Shown here: positions 16,065 to 26,105 of the stretch, piece by piece
Layout: every line of letters begins with the position of its first letter
How positions within the stretch are numbered: position 1 is the stretch's first letter
DNA from: Streptomyces sp. NRRL F-5123
GTDB taxonomy: Bacteria > Actinomycetota > Actinomycetes > Streptomycetales > Streptomycetaceae
Reading direction: 5' to 3'
Assembly: GCF_000721495.1 (NCBI RefSeq)
Contig: NZ_JOHY01000036.1
Span: forward strand, 25,862-89,861
Length of the DNA stretch: 64,000 bases
Made by a program: the position numbers and the translations under genes
The notes under the pieces: generated by a model
Database searches by the model: none
What the model saw: the letters and a program-made list of their open reading frames with translations, nothing else
What the model was told of the DNA's origin: nothing

Positions 16065-18764
16065 TCAGAGGCCGTACCGCTCGGCCGCCTCCTTGACCTT
16101 CGACGGCTCGATCTCGCCGCGCCGCGCGAGCGCCGCGAGGGCCTGCACGGTCACCGACTGCGGGTCGACACCGAAGTGCCGGCGGGCGGCGTCGCGGGTG
16201 TCGGACAGGCCGAAGCCGTCCGTGCCGACCGACGTCCAGTCCTGCTCGACCCACGGCGCGATCTGGTCGGGCACCGCCCGCATCCAGTCGCTGACCGCGA
16301 CGACCGGACCCGGCGCGCCCTCCAGCGCCCGCGTCACGTACGGGATGCGCTCCTCGCCGCGCAGCCGCGCCGCGTCGCACTCCATGGCCTCGCGCCTCAG
16401 CTCCGTCCAGGACGGCGCGGACCACACGTCGGCGGCCACGCCCCAGTCCTCGGCGAGCAGCTTCTGCGCGTCGAGCGCCCAGTGGATCGCCGTGCCGGAC
16501 GCGAGCAGCTGGAGCCGGGGGGCGCCGGCCGCAGCGTCCGCCGCCTCCTGGTAGCGGTAGAGGCCCTTGAGGATGCCTTCCTCGACGCCCGCGGGCATCG
16601 CGGGCTGCACCTTCGGCTCGTTGTAGACCGTCAGGTAGTAGAAGACGTCCTCGGCGTCGGGCCCGTACATGCGCCGCAGGCCCTCGCGGACGATCACCGA
16701 GACCTCGTACGCGAACGCCGGGTCGTAGGAGAGCGCCGCCGGGTTGGTCGAGGCGAGCAGGTGCGAGTGGCCGTCGGCGTGCTGGAGGCCCTCACCGGTC
16801 ATCGTGGTGCGGCCCGCGGTCGCGCCGATCACGAAGCCGCGGCCCAGCTGGTCGGCGAGCGCCCAGAACTGGTCGGCGGTGCGCTGGAACCCGAACATCG
16901 AGTAGAAGATGTAGAACGGGATCATCGGCTCGCCGTGCGTGGCGTACGACGTGGCCGCCGCGGTGAAGTCGGCGAGCGAACCGGCCTCGGTGATCCCCTC
17001 GTTGAGGATCTGGCCGTCCTTCGCCTCCTTGTAGTACAGCAGCTGGTCGCGGTCGACCGGGTCGTACGTCTGGCCCTTGGGCGAGTACAGGCCCGCGGAC
17101 GGGAAGAGCGACTCCATGCCGAAGGTGCGCGCCTCGTCCGGGACGACCGGCACCCAGCGGCGGCCGGTCTCCTTCTCCCGCATCAGGTCCTTGACCAGCC
17201 GGACGAACGCCATCGTGGTGGCGATCTCCTGGCTGCCCGAGCCCTGCTCCAGCGCCTTGTACGCCTTGTTGTCCGCGGCCGGCAGCGGCAGCGGTTTCGC
17301 GGTGACCCGGCGGGCGGGGGCCGGACCGCCGAGCGCGGCGCGCCGCTCGCGCAGGTAGCGCATCTCGGCGGAGTCCTCGCCCGGGTGCCAGTACGGGACG
17401 ACGTCCGCGTCCAGCGCGCTGTCCGGGATCGGAAGCTCCAGCAGGTCGCGCATCGTGCGGAACTGCGCGAGCGTGAGCTTCTTCATCTGGTGGTTGGCGT
17501 TGCGCGACTCGAAGCCCGCGCCCAGGGTGTGACCCTTGACGGTCTGGGCCAGGATCACCGTCGGGGCGCCCTTGTGCTCGACCGCCGCGCGGTAGGCCGC
17601 GTAGACCTTGCGCGGCTCGTGCCCGGCCCGCGAGGTCTGGAAGAGCTCCAGCAGCTTGGCGTCGGCCAGCGTGCCGCCGAGCGCGCGCAGCGCCGGGTCG
17701 GCGCCGAAGAAGTGCTCGCGGATGTAGGCCGCGTCGCGCGTGGCGTACGTCTGGAACTGCGCGTCCGGGACCTCGCGCAGCCGCCGCAGCAGTGCGCCCT
17801 CGGTGTCCTGGGCGATGACGGCGTCCCACGCCGAGCCCCACAGGGCCTTCACGACGTTCCAGCCGGCGGCGCGGAACTGCGCCTCCAGCTCCTGCACGAT
17901 CTTGAAGTTGGGGCGGACCGGGCCGTCGAGGCGCTGCAGGTTGCAGTTGATGACGAAGGTCAGGTTGTCCAGGCCCTCGCGCCCGGCGAGCGCCAGGGCG
18001 GCGGTCGACTCGGGCTCGTCCATCTCGCCGTCGCCGAGGAAGGCCCACACGTGCGAGTCGGAGGTGTCCTTGATGCCGCGGTGCTCCAGGTAGCGGTTGA
18101 AGCGCGCCTGGTAGATCGCGGACAGCGGGCCGAGGCCCATGGAGACGGTGGGGAACTCCCACAGCCACGGCAGCCGCCGCGGGTGCGGGTACGAGGGCAG
18201 GCCGTCGCCGCCGGCCTCCTGCCGGAAGCGGTCCAGCTGCGCCTCGGAGATCCGGCCGTCGAGGAAGGCCCGGGCGTAGATGCCGGGGGAGGCGTGGCCC
18301 TGGATGTAGAGCTGGTCGCCGGAGCCCGCGCCCTCCTTCCCGCGGAAGAAGTGCTGGAAGCCCGTCTCGTACAGCCACGCCGCCGACGCGAAGGTGGCGA
18401 TGTGGCCGCCGAGGCCGAGCTTGCTGCCGCGGGTGACCATGGCCGCGGCGTTCCACCTGGTCCAGGCGGTGATCCGGGACTCCAGCGCCTCGTCGCCCGG
18501 GTAGGCGGGCTCGGCGGCGGTGGGGATGGTGTTGACGTACTCCGTCTCCAGGAGGGCGGGCAGCACGGGGCCGCCCCCGGGGCCGGAGGTGTCGCCGGCC
18601 GAGGCGTGGTCGAGAACGCGCCGCATCAGGTACGCGCCCCGGTGGGGGCCGGCGGCCCGGGTGACCGCGTCGTACGACGCGAGCCATTCCGCGGTCTCTT
18701 CCGGGTCCCGGTCCGGGATCTGATCGAGCTGACCTGGCCGGGTACGGCCAACGGCGTCAGGCAT
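16065..18764 (-). CDS. aceE: Pyruvate dehydrogenase E1 component, homodimeric type (AceE)
   Basis: An 899-aa thiamine-diphosphate enzyme that decarboxylates pyruvate and passes the acetyl group to the lipoyl arm of E2. The length and single-chain layout match the homodimeric AceE type. Visible motifs are the ThDP-binding GDGEMDEPES with the downstream VINCNLQRLDGPVRPN (about residues 250-285), the early SSAA-like substrate region (LGLGGHIATFASAAWLYETGFQHFFRG) and the C-terminal LQHADGHSHLLASTNP. ATG start at 18764 with an upstream GGAAGG. Downstream genes on the same strand are not co-directional neighbours in an obvious operon; a GntR regulator lies just upstream. E2 and E3 are encoded within 4 kb. 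Confidence 0.97.
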   Translation of the reverse strand: MPDAVGRTRPGQLDQIPDRDPEETAEWLASYDAVTRAAGPHRGAYLMRRVLDHASAGDTSGPGGGPVLPALLETEYVNTIPTAAEPAYPGDEALESRITAWTRWNAAAMVTRGSKLGLGGHIATFASAAWLYETGFQHFFRGKEGAGSGDQLYIQGHASPGIYARAFLDGRISEAQLDRFRQEAGGDGLPSYPHPRRLPWLWEFPTVSMGLGPLSAIYQARFNRYLEHRGIKDTSDSHVWAFLGDGEMDEPESTAALALAGREGLDNLTFVINCNLQRLDGPVRPNFKIVQELEAQFRAAGWNVVKALWGSAWDAVIAQDTEGALLRRLREVPDAQFQTYATRDAAYIREHFFGADPALRALGGTLADAKLLELFQTSRAGHEPRKVYAAYRAAVEHKGAPTVILAQTVKGHTLGAGFESRNANHQMKKLTLAQFRTMRDLLELPIPDSALDADVVPYWHPGEDSAEMRYLRERRAALGGPAPARRVTAKPLPLPAADNKAYKALEQGSGSQEIATTMAFVRLVKDLMREKETGRRWVPVVPDEARTFGMESLFPSAGLYSPKGQTYDPVDRDQLLYYKEAKDGQILNEGITEAGSLADFTAAATSYATHGEPMIPFYIFYSMFGFQRTADQFWALADQLGRGFVIGATAGRTTMTGEGLQHADGHSHLLASTNPAALSYDPAFAYEVSVIVREGLRRMYGPDAEDVFYYLTVYNEPKVQPAMPAGVEEGILKGLYRYQEAADAAAGAPRLQLLASGTAIHWALDAQKLLAEDWGVAADVWSAPSWTELRREAMECDAARLRGEERIPYVTRALEGAPGPVVAVSDWMRAVPDQIAPWVEQDWTSVGTDGFGLSDTRDAARRHFGVDPQSVTVQALAALARRGEIEPSKVKEAAERYGL

Positions 18765-18856
18765 GGGGTGCCGCCTTCCGGACGGAGGGAGGTGATGAGG
18801 AGCGATGGATTCGTCGGCAGACAGGGCTCGCCCTCGGGAATCGACGATACCTCTGC

Positions 18857-18871
18857 GATCGATGATCGATC
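18857..18871. promoter_or_regulatory. 15-bp palindrome upstream of aceE (possible operator)
   Basis: GATCGAT-G-ATCGATC is a perfect inverted repeat in an unusually AT-rich stretch 93 bp upstream of the aceE ATG and below the gntR stop. A FadR-type GntR regulator is encoded next door, so this is a candidate operator. Binding is inference. Confidence 0.4.
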
Positions 18872-19006
18872 AATCCTGCTCAGGGGACGAATTCAAAGTC
18901 GGCACGGGGTGCCAACCTTCGAGGCACGCCGTGCCGCGAGGGCTTCACCTTCGAATTCCGCGGGACCCTCCGTGCGCCTCGGAGGATTATGCGGCCAACG
19001 GCATGG

Positions 19007-19645
19007 TTATACCTGCGGAGCGCAGCTCAGCACATGCGACTTGATGAGGGCGCAGATCTCCGGGTCGCGCCGGGTGAAGGCGTCCACGATCTCCTGGTGC
19101 TCGGCGGCGTACGCCCGCGGCGCGGGGCTCAGCCAGCGGATCGACAGCGTCGTCCACACCTCGATGCCCAGCGCCTCCCAGGCGTGCAGCAGCACCTTGT
19201 TGTGCGTCGCCCGGACGATCTCGTGGTGGAAGGCCACCGTGTGCCGGGCCTGGGCCTCGCCGTCCAGCGCGGCGTCCGCCAGCCGCAGCGCCTCGACCTC
19301 CCGCTCCAGAGCCGACGGGTCCGCCGCCAGCCGCGGTGCCGCCAGCTCGGCCGCGACCTGTTCGAGGCCCGCGCGCACCGGGTAGCTCTCCCGCAGCTCG
19401 GCCGCGGTGAGCCTGCGCACCCGCACGCCCTTGTTCGGCGCGGACTCGATGAGCCGCAGCGTCTCCAGCTCGCGCAGCGCCTCCCGTACCGGCGTCTGGC
19501 TGACCTGCAGCTCGGTCGCGATCCGGCGCTCCACGATGCGCTCGCCGGGCTTCCAGCGGCCGCTGACGATCCCCTCCAGGATGTGCTCGCGGATCTGGTC
19601 GCGGAGGCTGTGCACGACCAGGTGGGGGACTGCGGCATGGGTCAT
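19007..19645 (-). CDS. GntR family regulator, FadR subfamily
   Basis: A 212-aa transcription factor. The N-terminal winged helix-turn-helix (about residues 10-75: LRDQIREHILEGIVSGRWKPGERI, then RRIATELQVSQTPVREALRELE, the diagnostic GntR HTH) is followed by an all-helical FCD ligand-binding domain with metal-type histidines (HHEIVRATHN, and EHQEIVDAF near the C-terminus). I chose the ATG at 19645 over the longer frame because AAGGAG precedes it. It lies between aceE and the E2/E3 genes, all on the same strand, so control of pyruvate dehydrogenase genes by a carboxylate ligand is a reasonable inference. Confidence 0.92.
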   Translation of the reverse strand: MTHAAVPHLVVHSLRDQIREHILEGIVSGRWKPGERIVERRIATELQVSQTPVREALRELETLRLIESAPNKGVRVRRLTAAELRESYPVRAGLEQVAAELAAPRLAADPSALEREVEALRLADAALDGEAQARHTVAFHHEIVRATHNKVLLHAWEALGIEVWTTLSIRWLSPAPRAYAAEHQEIVDAFTRRDPEICALIKSHVLSCAPQV

Positions 19646-19725
19646 GGGGCGCGCTCCTTCACCGGTGGCGTGCTCTAGACGATACGACGCGGAGGCAACC
19701 CTGCCTCCCACCGGACCGCATGTCA

Positions 19726-19772
19726 GACGGCCGCGCCCCCGCCCCGGGAAACGGGGCGGGGGCGCGGCCGTC
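19726..19772 (-). terminator. Strong hairpin terminator downstream of the E2 gene
   Basis: A perfect 21-bp inverted repeat (arms 19726-19746 and 19752-19772) with a GGAAA loop, beginning 21 bp past the E2 stop on the minus strand. It separates the E2/lpd transcript from gntR. Confidence 0.85.
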
Positions 19773-19793
19773 CGACCGGAGGCCTCGCGGGGC

Positions 19794-21548
19794 CTACAGG
19801 CCCAGCTCGACCTCGAACTCGCCGGCCTCCAGGATCTCCTTGACCGCCGTCAGGTAGCGGGCCGCGTCGGCACCGTCCACCAGCCGGTGGTCGTAGGACA
19901 GCGACAGGTACGTCATGTCGCGGACGCCGATCGTCGTGCCGTCCGGGGTCTCCAGGACCACCGGGCGCTTGACGGTGGCGCCGATGCCCAGGATGGCGGC
20001 CTGGTTCGGCGGCACGATCACGGTGTCGAAGAGCGCACCGCGCGAACCGGTGTTGCTGATCGTGAAGGTCGCGCCCGCCAGGTCGTCCGGGGTGATCTTG
20101 CTGGCCCGGACGTTGGCCGCGAGCTCCGCGGTCTTCTTGGCGATACCCGCGATGTTGAGGTCGCCCGCACCCTTGATGACCGGGGTCATCAGGCCCTTCT
20201 CGGAGTCCACGGCGATGCCGATGTTCTCGCTGTCGAAGTAGGTGATCGTGCCCTCGTCCTCGTTGATCCGGGCGTTGATCACCGGGTGCGCCTTGAGCGC
20301 CTGCGCGGCGGCCTTGACGTAGAACGGCATCGGGGAGAGCTTGACGCCCTCGCGTGCCGCGAACGCCTCCTTGGCCTGGCCGCGCAGCCGCATCAGCCGC
20401 GTGACGTCGACCTCGACGACGCTGGTGAGCTGCGCCTGCGAGTGCAGGGCCTTCATCATGTTGTCGCCGATGACCTTGCGCATCCGGGTCATCTTGACCG
20501 TCTGGCCGCGCAGCGGCGAGACCGCCGCGGCGGCCTTCGGCGCGGCGGCGGGTGCGGCCGGGGCGGCAGCGGCGCTCGCGGCGGCCTTGGCGGCCTCCGC
20601 GGCGGCGAGCACGTCCTGCTTGCGGATCCGGCCGCCGACGCCCGTGCCGCGCACCGAGCCCAGGCTCACGCCGTTCTCGGCGGCGAGCTTGCGCACCAGC
20701 GGGGTCACGTACGCGCCCTCGTCCACCGGGGCGGTGGCCGCGGGAGCGGCCTGGGCCAGGGCAGCCGGGGCCACCGGCGCGGGGGCCGGAGCCGGGGCGG
20801 GAGCCGGAGCAGCCGGAGCCGGAGCCGGGGCGGGCGCGGCAGCAGCCGGAGCCGGTGCGGCCGGCGCGGGGGCCGGGGCAGCCGGGGCCGGGGCGGGAGC
20901 GGCAGGAGCCGGAGCGGCGGCGGGCGCGGCACCGGCGGCGCCGACGACCGCGAGCCGGGCGCCGACCTCGGCCGTCTCGTCCTCCTGGACCAGGATCTCC
21001 AGCACCGTGCCGGACACCGGCGACGGGATCTCGGTGTCGACCTTGTCCGTCGACACCTCGAGCAGCGGCTCGTCGGCCTCGACCGTCTCGCCGACGGCCT
21101 TCAGCCAGCGGGTCACGGTGCCCTCGGTCACGCTCTCGCCGAGCGCGGGCAGCACCACGTCGGTGCCGGACGCGCCGGAGCTGCCCTCGGCGGCCTGCGC
21201 CGTCGGGGCCGGGGCCGGGGCGGGGGACTCGGTCGACGGCGCGGTGGGCGCGGCGGGCTCGGGCTGGGCGGGCTCTGCGGCCGGGGCGGGAGCGGCGGCG
21301 GGCGCGCCGCTGCCGTCGTCGATCACTGCCAGCTCGGCGCCGACCTCGACCGTCTCGTCCTCGGCGACCTTGATGGACGCCAGGACGCCGGACACGGGCG
21401 AGGGGATCTCGGTGTCGACCTTGTCGGTCGACACCTCGAGCAGCGGCTCGTCGGCCTCGACGCGCTCACCTTCGGCCTTGAGCCAGCGGGTGACGGTGCC
21501 CTCGGTCACGCTCTCGCCGAGCGCCGGCAGGGTTACGGAAACCGCCAT
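19794..21548 (-). CDS. sucB: Dihydrolipoamide acyltransferase E2 with two lipoyl domains (SucB type)
   Basis: A 584-aa E2 core enzyme. Two lipoyl domains (about residues 2-77 and 128-203) each carry the [15 protein letters not shown] lipoylation loop. Ala/Pro-rich swinging-arm linkers separate them from a peripheral subunit-binding domain ([23 protein letters not shown], about 300) and the catalytic acyltransferase domain ending in [18 protein letters not shown], with the catalytic His and Asp. Annotations usually read 'succinyltransferase', but in Actinobacteria one E2 may serve both pyruvate and 2-oxoglutarate dehydrogenases, and no separate AceF is visible here. The ATG at 21548 has a GAGGAG ribosome-binding site. 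lpd lies 52 bp upstream, so they form an operon. Confidence 0.95.
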   Translation of the reverse strand: MAVSVTLPALGESVTEGTVTRWLKAEGERVEADEPLLEVSTDKVDTEIPSPVSGVLASIKVAEDETVEVGAELAVIDDGSGAPAAAPAPAAEPAQPEPAAPTAPSTESPAPAPAPTAQAAEGSSGASGTDVVLPALGESVTEGTVTRWLKAVGETVEADEPLLEVSTDKVDTEIPSPVSGTVLEILVQEDETAEVGARLAVVGAAGAAPAAAPAPAAPAPAPAAPAPAPAAPAPAAAAPAPAPAPAAPAPAPAPAPAPVAPAALAQAAPAATAPVDEGAYVTPLVRKLAAENGVSLGSVRGTGVGGRIRKQDVLAAAEAAKAAASAAAAPAAPAAAPKAAAAVSPLRGQTVKMTRMRKVIGDNMMKALHSQAQLTSVVEVDVTRLMRLRGQAKEAFAAREGVKLSPMPFYVKAAAQALKAHPVINARINEDEGTITYFDSENIGIAVDSEKGLMTPVIKGAGDLNIAGIAKKTAELAANVRASKITPDDLAGATFTISNTGSRGALFDTVIVPPNQAAILGIGATVKRPVVLETPDGTTIGVRDMTYLSLSYDHRLVDGADAARYLTAVKEILEAGEFEVELGL

Positions 21549-21600
21549 GGTTGCGGTTACTCCTCTGCAATCTGTGCGGATGGGTGGCGTGTAGTGAGGG

Positions 21601-22989
21601 TCAGTCGTGCGAGTGCAGCGGCTTGCCCGCGAGAGCCAGGTGGGCCTCGCCCATGGCCTCGTTCTGCGTCGGGTGCGCGTGGATGAGCTGCGCGACCTCG
21701 GCGGGCAGCGCCTCCCAGTTGTAGATGAGCTGGGCCTCGCCGACCTGCTCGCCCATCCGGTCGCCCACCATGTGGACGCCCACCACGGCACCGTCGCGGA
21801 CCTGGACGAGCTTGATCTCGCCCGAGGTCTTGAGGATCTTGCTCTTGCCGTTGCCCGCCAGGTTGTACTTGAGCGACACGACCTTGTCCGCGCCGTAGAT
21901 CTCCTTGGCCTTCGCCTCGGTGATGCCGACGGAGGCGACCTCGGGGTGGCAGTACGTCACGCGCGGCACACCGTCGTAGTCGATCGGCACGGCCTTCAGG
22001 CCCGCCAGCCGCTCGGCCACGAGGATGCCCTCGGCGAAGCCGACGTGCGCGAGCTGGAGCGTGGGCACCAGGTCGCCGACCGCCGAGATCGTCGGCACGT
22101 TCGTCCGCATGTACTCGTCGACCAGGACGTAGCCGCGGTCCATCGCGACGCCCTGCTCCTCGTAGCCCAGGTTCTGCGAGACCGGGCCGCGGCCGATGGC
22201 CACCAGCAGGACCTCGGCCTCGAAGGTCTTGCCGTCGGCCAGCGTCACCTTCACGCCGTCCGCGGTGTACTCGGCACTCTGGAAGAAGGTGCCGAGGTTA
22301 AACTTGATCCCGCGCTTGCGGAAGGCCCGCTCCAGCAGCTTCGAGCTGTTCTCGTCCTCGACCGGGACCAGGTGCGGCAGGCCCTCGACGATCGTCACGT
22401 CGGTGCCGAAGGACTTCCACGCCGAGGCGAACTCGACGCCGATCACACCGCCGCCCAGCACGATCGCCGACTTCGGCACGCGGTCCAGGGTCAGCGCGTG
22501 GTCGGACGAGATGATCCGGTTGCCGTCGATCGTCAGCCCCGGCAGCGAACGCGGTACGGAACCGGTCGCCAGCACCACGTGCCGGCCCTGGATCCGCTGC
22601 CCGTTCACATCCACCGAGGTCGGCGACGACAGCCGGCCCTCGCCCTCGACGTAGGTCACCTTGCGCGAGGCGACCAGTCCCTGCAGACCCTTGTACAGGC
22701 CCGAGATCACGTCGTCCTTGTACTTGTGGACGGCTGCGATGTCGATGCCCTCGAAGGTGGCCTTCACACCGAACTGCTCGCTCTCGCGAGCCTGGTCCGC
22801 GATCTCACCGGCGTGCAGCAGCGCCTTGGTGGGAATGCAGCCGTTGTGCAGACAGGTGCCCCCGAGCTTGTTCTTCTCGATCAGGGCGACGTCCAGTCCC
22901 AGCTGCGCGGCACGCAGAGCGGCCGCGTAGCCGCCACTGCCGCCGCCGAGGATCACTAGGTCGTAAACAGTGCTGGCGTCGTTCGCCAC
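21601..22989 (-). CDS. lpdA: Dihydrolipoyl dehydrogenase (E3)
   Basis: A 462-aa flavoprotein that reoxidises dihydrolipoamide with NAD+. FAD motif [21 protein letters not shown] at the N-terminus, redox disulfide [13 protein letters not shown] (about residues 40-52), NAD motif [20 protein letters not shown] (about 180), the [24 protein letters not shown] contact (about 310) and the C-terminal [15 protein letters not shown] containing the catalytic His-Glu pair. The GTG at 22989 follows GGAGG. First gene of the lpd-E2 operon. The gap upstream to pepA (about 290 bp) holds the pepA terminator and presumably the lpd promoter. Confidence 0.97.
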   Translation of the reverse strand: MANDASTVYDLVILGGGSGGYAAALRAAQLGLDVALIEKNKLGGTCLHNGCIPTKALLHAGEIADQARESEQFGVKATFEGIDIAAVHKYKDDVISGLYKGLQGLVASRKVTYVEGEGRLSSPTSVDVNGQRIQGRHVVLATGSVPRSLPGLTIDGNRIISSDHALTLDRVPKSAIVLGGGVIGVEFASAWKSFGTDVTIVEGLPHLVPVEDENSSKLLERAFRKRGIKFNLGTFFQSAEYTADGVKVTLADGKTFEAEVLLVAIGRGPVSQNLGYEEQGVAMDRGYVLVDEYMRTNVPTISAVGDLVPTLQLAHVGFAEGILVAERLAGLKAVPIDYDGVPRVTYCHPEVASVGITEAKAKEIYGADKVVSLKYNLAGNGKSKILKTSGEIKLVQVRDGAVVGVHMVGDRMGEQVGEAQLIYNWEALPAEVAQLIHAHPTQNEAMGEAHLALAGKPLHSHD

Positions 22990-23153
22990 GTCACGTCCTC
23001 CATGCATGGGTTCGCCGGAGCCGGTCCACCATGACCGGACGGCGGCTTTGGTTCGGCCGCTTTGTCTCAAAGGGGGGCCCTGTCGTGCCGAGACAACATC
23101 TTCGCACTTCTCGCGCCCTCGCGGGGCACCGGCCCTGCCCGACGGAACACGCG

Positions 23154-23186
23154 GTACGGCCCCCGACATGCCGTCGGGGGCCGTAC
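23154..23186 (-). terminator. pepA terminator hairpin
   Basis: A 14-bp perfect stem (GTACGGCCCCCGAC at 23154-23167 with its complement at 23173-23186) and a 5-nt loop, 92 bp beyond the pepA stop. Confidence 0.75.
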
Positions 23187-23277
23187 GCGTGACACATCTC
23201 ACCTGCTGCCCGCTTTTGTCAGAACCCGCTCCCGCGGCCCCCTGCGCGGGCGGCGCGGGGGAGGTGACGGGGCGCGC

Positions 23278-24786
23278 TCAGAGCAGCTCGCCCTCCGCGG
23301 TCCGCCGGGCCAGCGCGACGAGCGTCCGTACGGCCGAACCGGTGCCGCCCTTCGGGGTGTAGCCGGACGGCCCGCCCTCGTTGAAGGCCGGACCCGCGAT
23401 GTCCAGGTGCGCCCAGGTGATGCCCTCGCCGACGAACTCGCGCAGGAACAGCCCCGCGACCAGCCCGCCGCCCTGGCGTACGCCCATGTTGGCGATGTCC
23501 GCGGTGGGGGAGTCGAAGGTCTTGCGCAGCGCCTGCGGCAGCGGCATCGGCCACGAGTCCTCGCCCTCGGCGAGCGCGGCGCCGTGCACGGCGGTACGGA
23601 AGGCGTCGTCGTTCGCCATGATTCCGAAGCGGCCGTCGCCCAGCGCCAGCACCATCGCGCCGGTCAGCGTCGCAACGTCCACGATCGCGTCCGGCGACTC
23701 CTCCGAGGCCCGCACCAGCGCGTCGGCGAGCACCAGGCGGCCCTCGGCGTCGGTGTTCAGCACCTCGACCGTCTTGCCGCCGTACATCCGCAGCACGTCA
23801 CCGGGACGTGTCGCACCGCCGCCCGGCATGTTCTCGGCCAGCGCCAGCCAGCCGGTCACGTTGACCTGCAGGCCGAGCTTCGCGCTCGCCACGACCGCGG
23901 CGAAGACCGCGGCCGCGCCGCTCATGTCGCACTTCATCGTCTCGTTGTGGCCCGGGGGCTTCAGCGAGATGCCGCCCGAGTCGTACGTGATGCCCTTGCC
24001 GACGAAGGCGAGCGACCGGTTCGCCTTGGGGTGCGTGTACGCCACCCGCACCAGCCGCGGCGGCGTCGCCGAGCCCTGGCCGACGCCCATGATGCCGCCG
24101 TAGCCGCCCTTGAGCAGCGCCTTCTCGTCCAGCACCTCGACCTTCAGGCCGAATTCCTTGGCCGCGGCCTGCACCTCGGCGGCGAACGCCTTCGGGGTCA
24201 GGTCGTTCGGCGGGGTGTTCACCAGGTCACGCGCCCGGTTCACCTCCACGGCCACCGCGACCGCGCGCTCCACCGCGGCCTTGAACGCCTTGTCGCGCGG
24301 CTTGGCGCCCACGACGGCGACCTCGCCCAGCGGGGCCTTGCCGGCGTCCGCCTGGTAGGCGGTGAACTTGTACGCGCCGAGCAGCGCGCCGATCCCCACC
24401 GCCTCCACCAGCGCCGGCTCGTCCGCCGGGAGCGCGTACGCGGCCTTCTTCGCGCCGGCCAGCGCCCGCGCGGCCGTGCCGGCGGCCTTGCGCAGCGCCT
24501 CGGGGTCGAAGCCCTCGTCTGCGGCGGGCGGCTCGCCCAGCCCCACCGCCACCACGACCGGAGCCTTCACGCCGTCCGGCGCGGGGAGCTTCGTGAGCTC
24601 CCCCTCCGCGCCGGTCGCGCCGAGCGTCTCCAGGGTCGCGCCGAGCTTGCCGCCGAAGGCGGCGTCCACCGACTCCGCGCCCGGCGCGAGCACGGGGCCG
24701 CCCTTGGCGGCCTTGCTCACCCCCACGACGACGGCGTCCGCGCGCAACGCTGCGGCGGCGGAGGTACTGAGTGTCAGAGCTGTCAC
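23278..24786 (-). CDS. pepA: Leucyl aminopeptidase (M17, PepA)
   Basis: A 502-aa M17 family cytosolic aminopeptidase that removes N-terminal residues using two metal ions. The M17 N-terminal domain (residues 1-165) is followed by the catalytic domain with FVGKGITYDSGGISLKP (metal-binding Lys and Asp, about 258-274), MKCDMSGAAAV and the family signature NTDAEGRL (about 335-342). The GTG at 24786 is supported by the usual VTALTLST N-terminus. There is no clear Shine-Dalgarno sequence, and a CTACCG element just upstream suggests a leaderless or nearly leaderless transcript. Confidence 0.95.
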   Translation of the reverse strand: MTALTLSTSAAAALRADAVVVGVSKAAKGGPVLAPGAESVDAAFGGKLGATLETLGATGAEGELTKLPAPDGVKAPVVVAVGLGEPPAADEGFDPEALRKAAGTAARALAGAKKAAYALPADEPALVEAVGIGALLGAYKFTAYQADAGKAPLGEVAVVGAKPRDKAFKAAVERAVAVAVEVNRARDLVNTPPNDLTPKAFAAEVQAAAKEFGLKVEVLDEKALLKGGYGGIMGVGQGSATPPRLVRVAYTHPKANRSLAFVGKGITYDSGGISLKPPGHNETMKCDMSGAAAVFAAVVASAKLGLQVNVTGWLALAENMPGGGATRPGDVLRMYGGKTVEVLNTDAEGRLVLADALVRASEESPDAIVDVATLTGAMVLALGDGRFGIMANDDAFRTAVHGAALAEGEDSWPMPLPQALRKTFDSPTADIANMGVRQGGGLVAGLFLREFVGEGITWAHLDIAGPAFNEGGPSGYTPKGGTGSAVRTLVALARRTAEGELL

Positions 24787-25010
24787 GGTCGGTAGGGTCC
24801 TATTCGGTCGAGGTCCGCATCGATGGCCGGTGGGTGGCCCGGCCGGGCCGTCTCCGCATGGTAATCCGCCGCACCATCGGGGCATTTCGCGGGCGACCAG
24901 CCGAGCGTACGCCGCTCCGCGGCGGGTTATCGGTTGCGCTGCCTGGGGCGGTGAGCGTTTTTCCACCGCCCGGCGCCGAGGGGGCGTGCGGCTGCGGCGT
25001 GGGGCACACC

Positions 25011-25165
25011 AGGGGCGCGCCCAGGCGAAGCTCTGGGGGAGAACTGCGCGAGTAACCCGCCACCGGCCGGTGGTCCGGTACGAAACCGGACTGCCCCTTC
25101 GGGCCGGTGACGACCCGCGCCCCGGTGGGGGTGGGCCGCGCAGTTCTCCCCCAGAGCTTCGCGTG
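25011..25165. repeat. Dispersed palindromic element, copy c
   Basis: AGGGGCGCGCCCAGGCGAAGCTCTGGGGGAGAACTGCGCG (in parts) opens the element and GCGCAGTTCTCCCCCAGAGCTTCGCG closes it as the near-exact reverse complement. The centre has CCGGCCGGTGGTCCGG and CCCCTTCGGGCCGGTGACGACC. It occupies the 24787-25313 gap between pepA and cobS, where no gene is visible. Confidence 0.85.
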
Positions 25166-25313
25166 GGTGATACCCCACGCGGAGTGAAAATGCTCGCCGG
25201 TGGCGCAGCCGCAACCTGAGACGCTCGCCCGCCACTCCAGCCGAAGGCTGAAGCGGTTGCCCCGCGGGGCCGCCGCGCCCCGGGACGCGTGGCGCCCTCC
25301 GCAGGAGAGGGGC

Positions 25314-26105
25314 TCAGCGCAGGGCGAGGGGGAGCAGGGTCACCGTCAGGGCGGATTCGGCGAGGGCGCCGAAGACGTCGCCGGTCACGCCGCCGAAGCG
25401 GCGGACGCAGTGGTGGAGGAGGGCCTCCGCGGTGGTGAGGGCGAGGACGACGGAGAGGGCGGCGCGCAGGGGGGTGAGGCCCCCGAAGGGGGTGTACGCG
25501 GCGGCGGCGAGGGCCGCGCAGGCCGCGGGGGCGGCGAGGGCGGCGGGTACGGGGATCGTGCCGGCGACCGCCGCGCCGAGGCCCTCGGGGCGGGCCGGCG
25601 GGACGCCCACGCGGCACGCGAGGGTCAGCGCCGCCCGCGCGGTGACGCCGGCGGCCACGGCGGCGGCGCACCCGTACCGCCACCCGTGCCCGTAGCACTG
25701 CGCGACCGCCGCGACCTGGGCGAGCAGCACGAGGACGAGCACGACGACGCCGAAGGGCCCCACGTCGGACTGCTTCATGATCCGCAGCGCGTCGTCAGCC
25801 GGCTTGCCGGAGCCGAGCCCGTCCGCGGTGTCGGCGAGCCCGTCGAGGTGCAGCCCCCGGGTGAGGACGGCGGGGACGGCCACCGTACCCACCGCCGCGA
25901 GCAGCGGCCCCGCGCCGAGCGCCCACAGCAGGCCGCCGCAGCCCGCGGCCGCGAGCCCCACGACGGCGCCCGCGAGCGGCGCGGCCAGCATGCCGCCGCG
26001 GGCCGCGCGCCGGTCCCACCGGCGCACCCGGACGGGCAGCACGGTGAGGGTGCCGAAGGCGAACCGCAGGGCGTCCGCGGTGGTGGGCCGGGAGTCGTCG
26101 TTCAC
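25314..26105 (-). CDS. cobS: Adenosylcobinamide-GDP ribazoletransferase (CobS)
   Basis: A 263-aa polytopic membrane protein that joins adenosylcobinamide-GDP to alpha-ribazole, the last ring-assembly step of cobalamin. The N-terminal ALRFAFGTLTVLPVR, the conserved GLHLDGLADTADGLGSG (about residues 83-99) with the acidic Mg-binding residues, and RIMKQSDVGPFGVVVLVLVLL define the family. At least five hydrophobic segments follow. The GTG at 26105 overlaps the stop of the upstream membrane-protein gene by 4 bp (GTGA), so the two are translationally coupled. Last gene of the minus-strand cobalamin group. Confidence 0.95.
   Translation of the reverse strand: MNDDSRPTTADALRFAFGTLTVLPVRVRRWDRRAARGGMLAAPLAGAVVGLAAAGCGGLLWALGAGPLLAAVGTVAVPAVLTRGLHLDGLADTADGLGSGKPADDALRIMKQSDVGPFGVVVLVLVLLAQVAAVAQCYGHGWRYGCAAAVAAGVTARAALTLACRVGVPPARPEGLGAAVAGTIPVPAALAAPAACAALAAAAYTPFGGLTPLRAALSVVLALTTAEALLHHCVRRFGGVTGDVFGALAESALTVTLLPLALR

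Noticed and set aside
23062..24795. Long plus-strand frame opposite pepA
   Set aside because: Antisense shadow; pepA has all M17 motifs.
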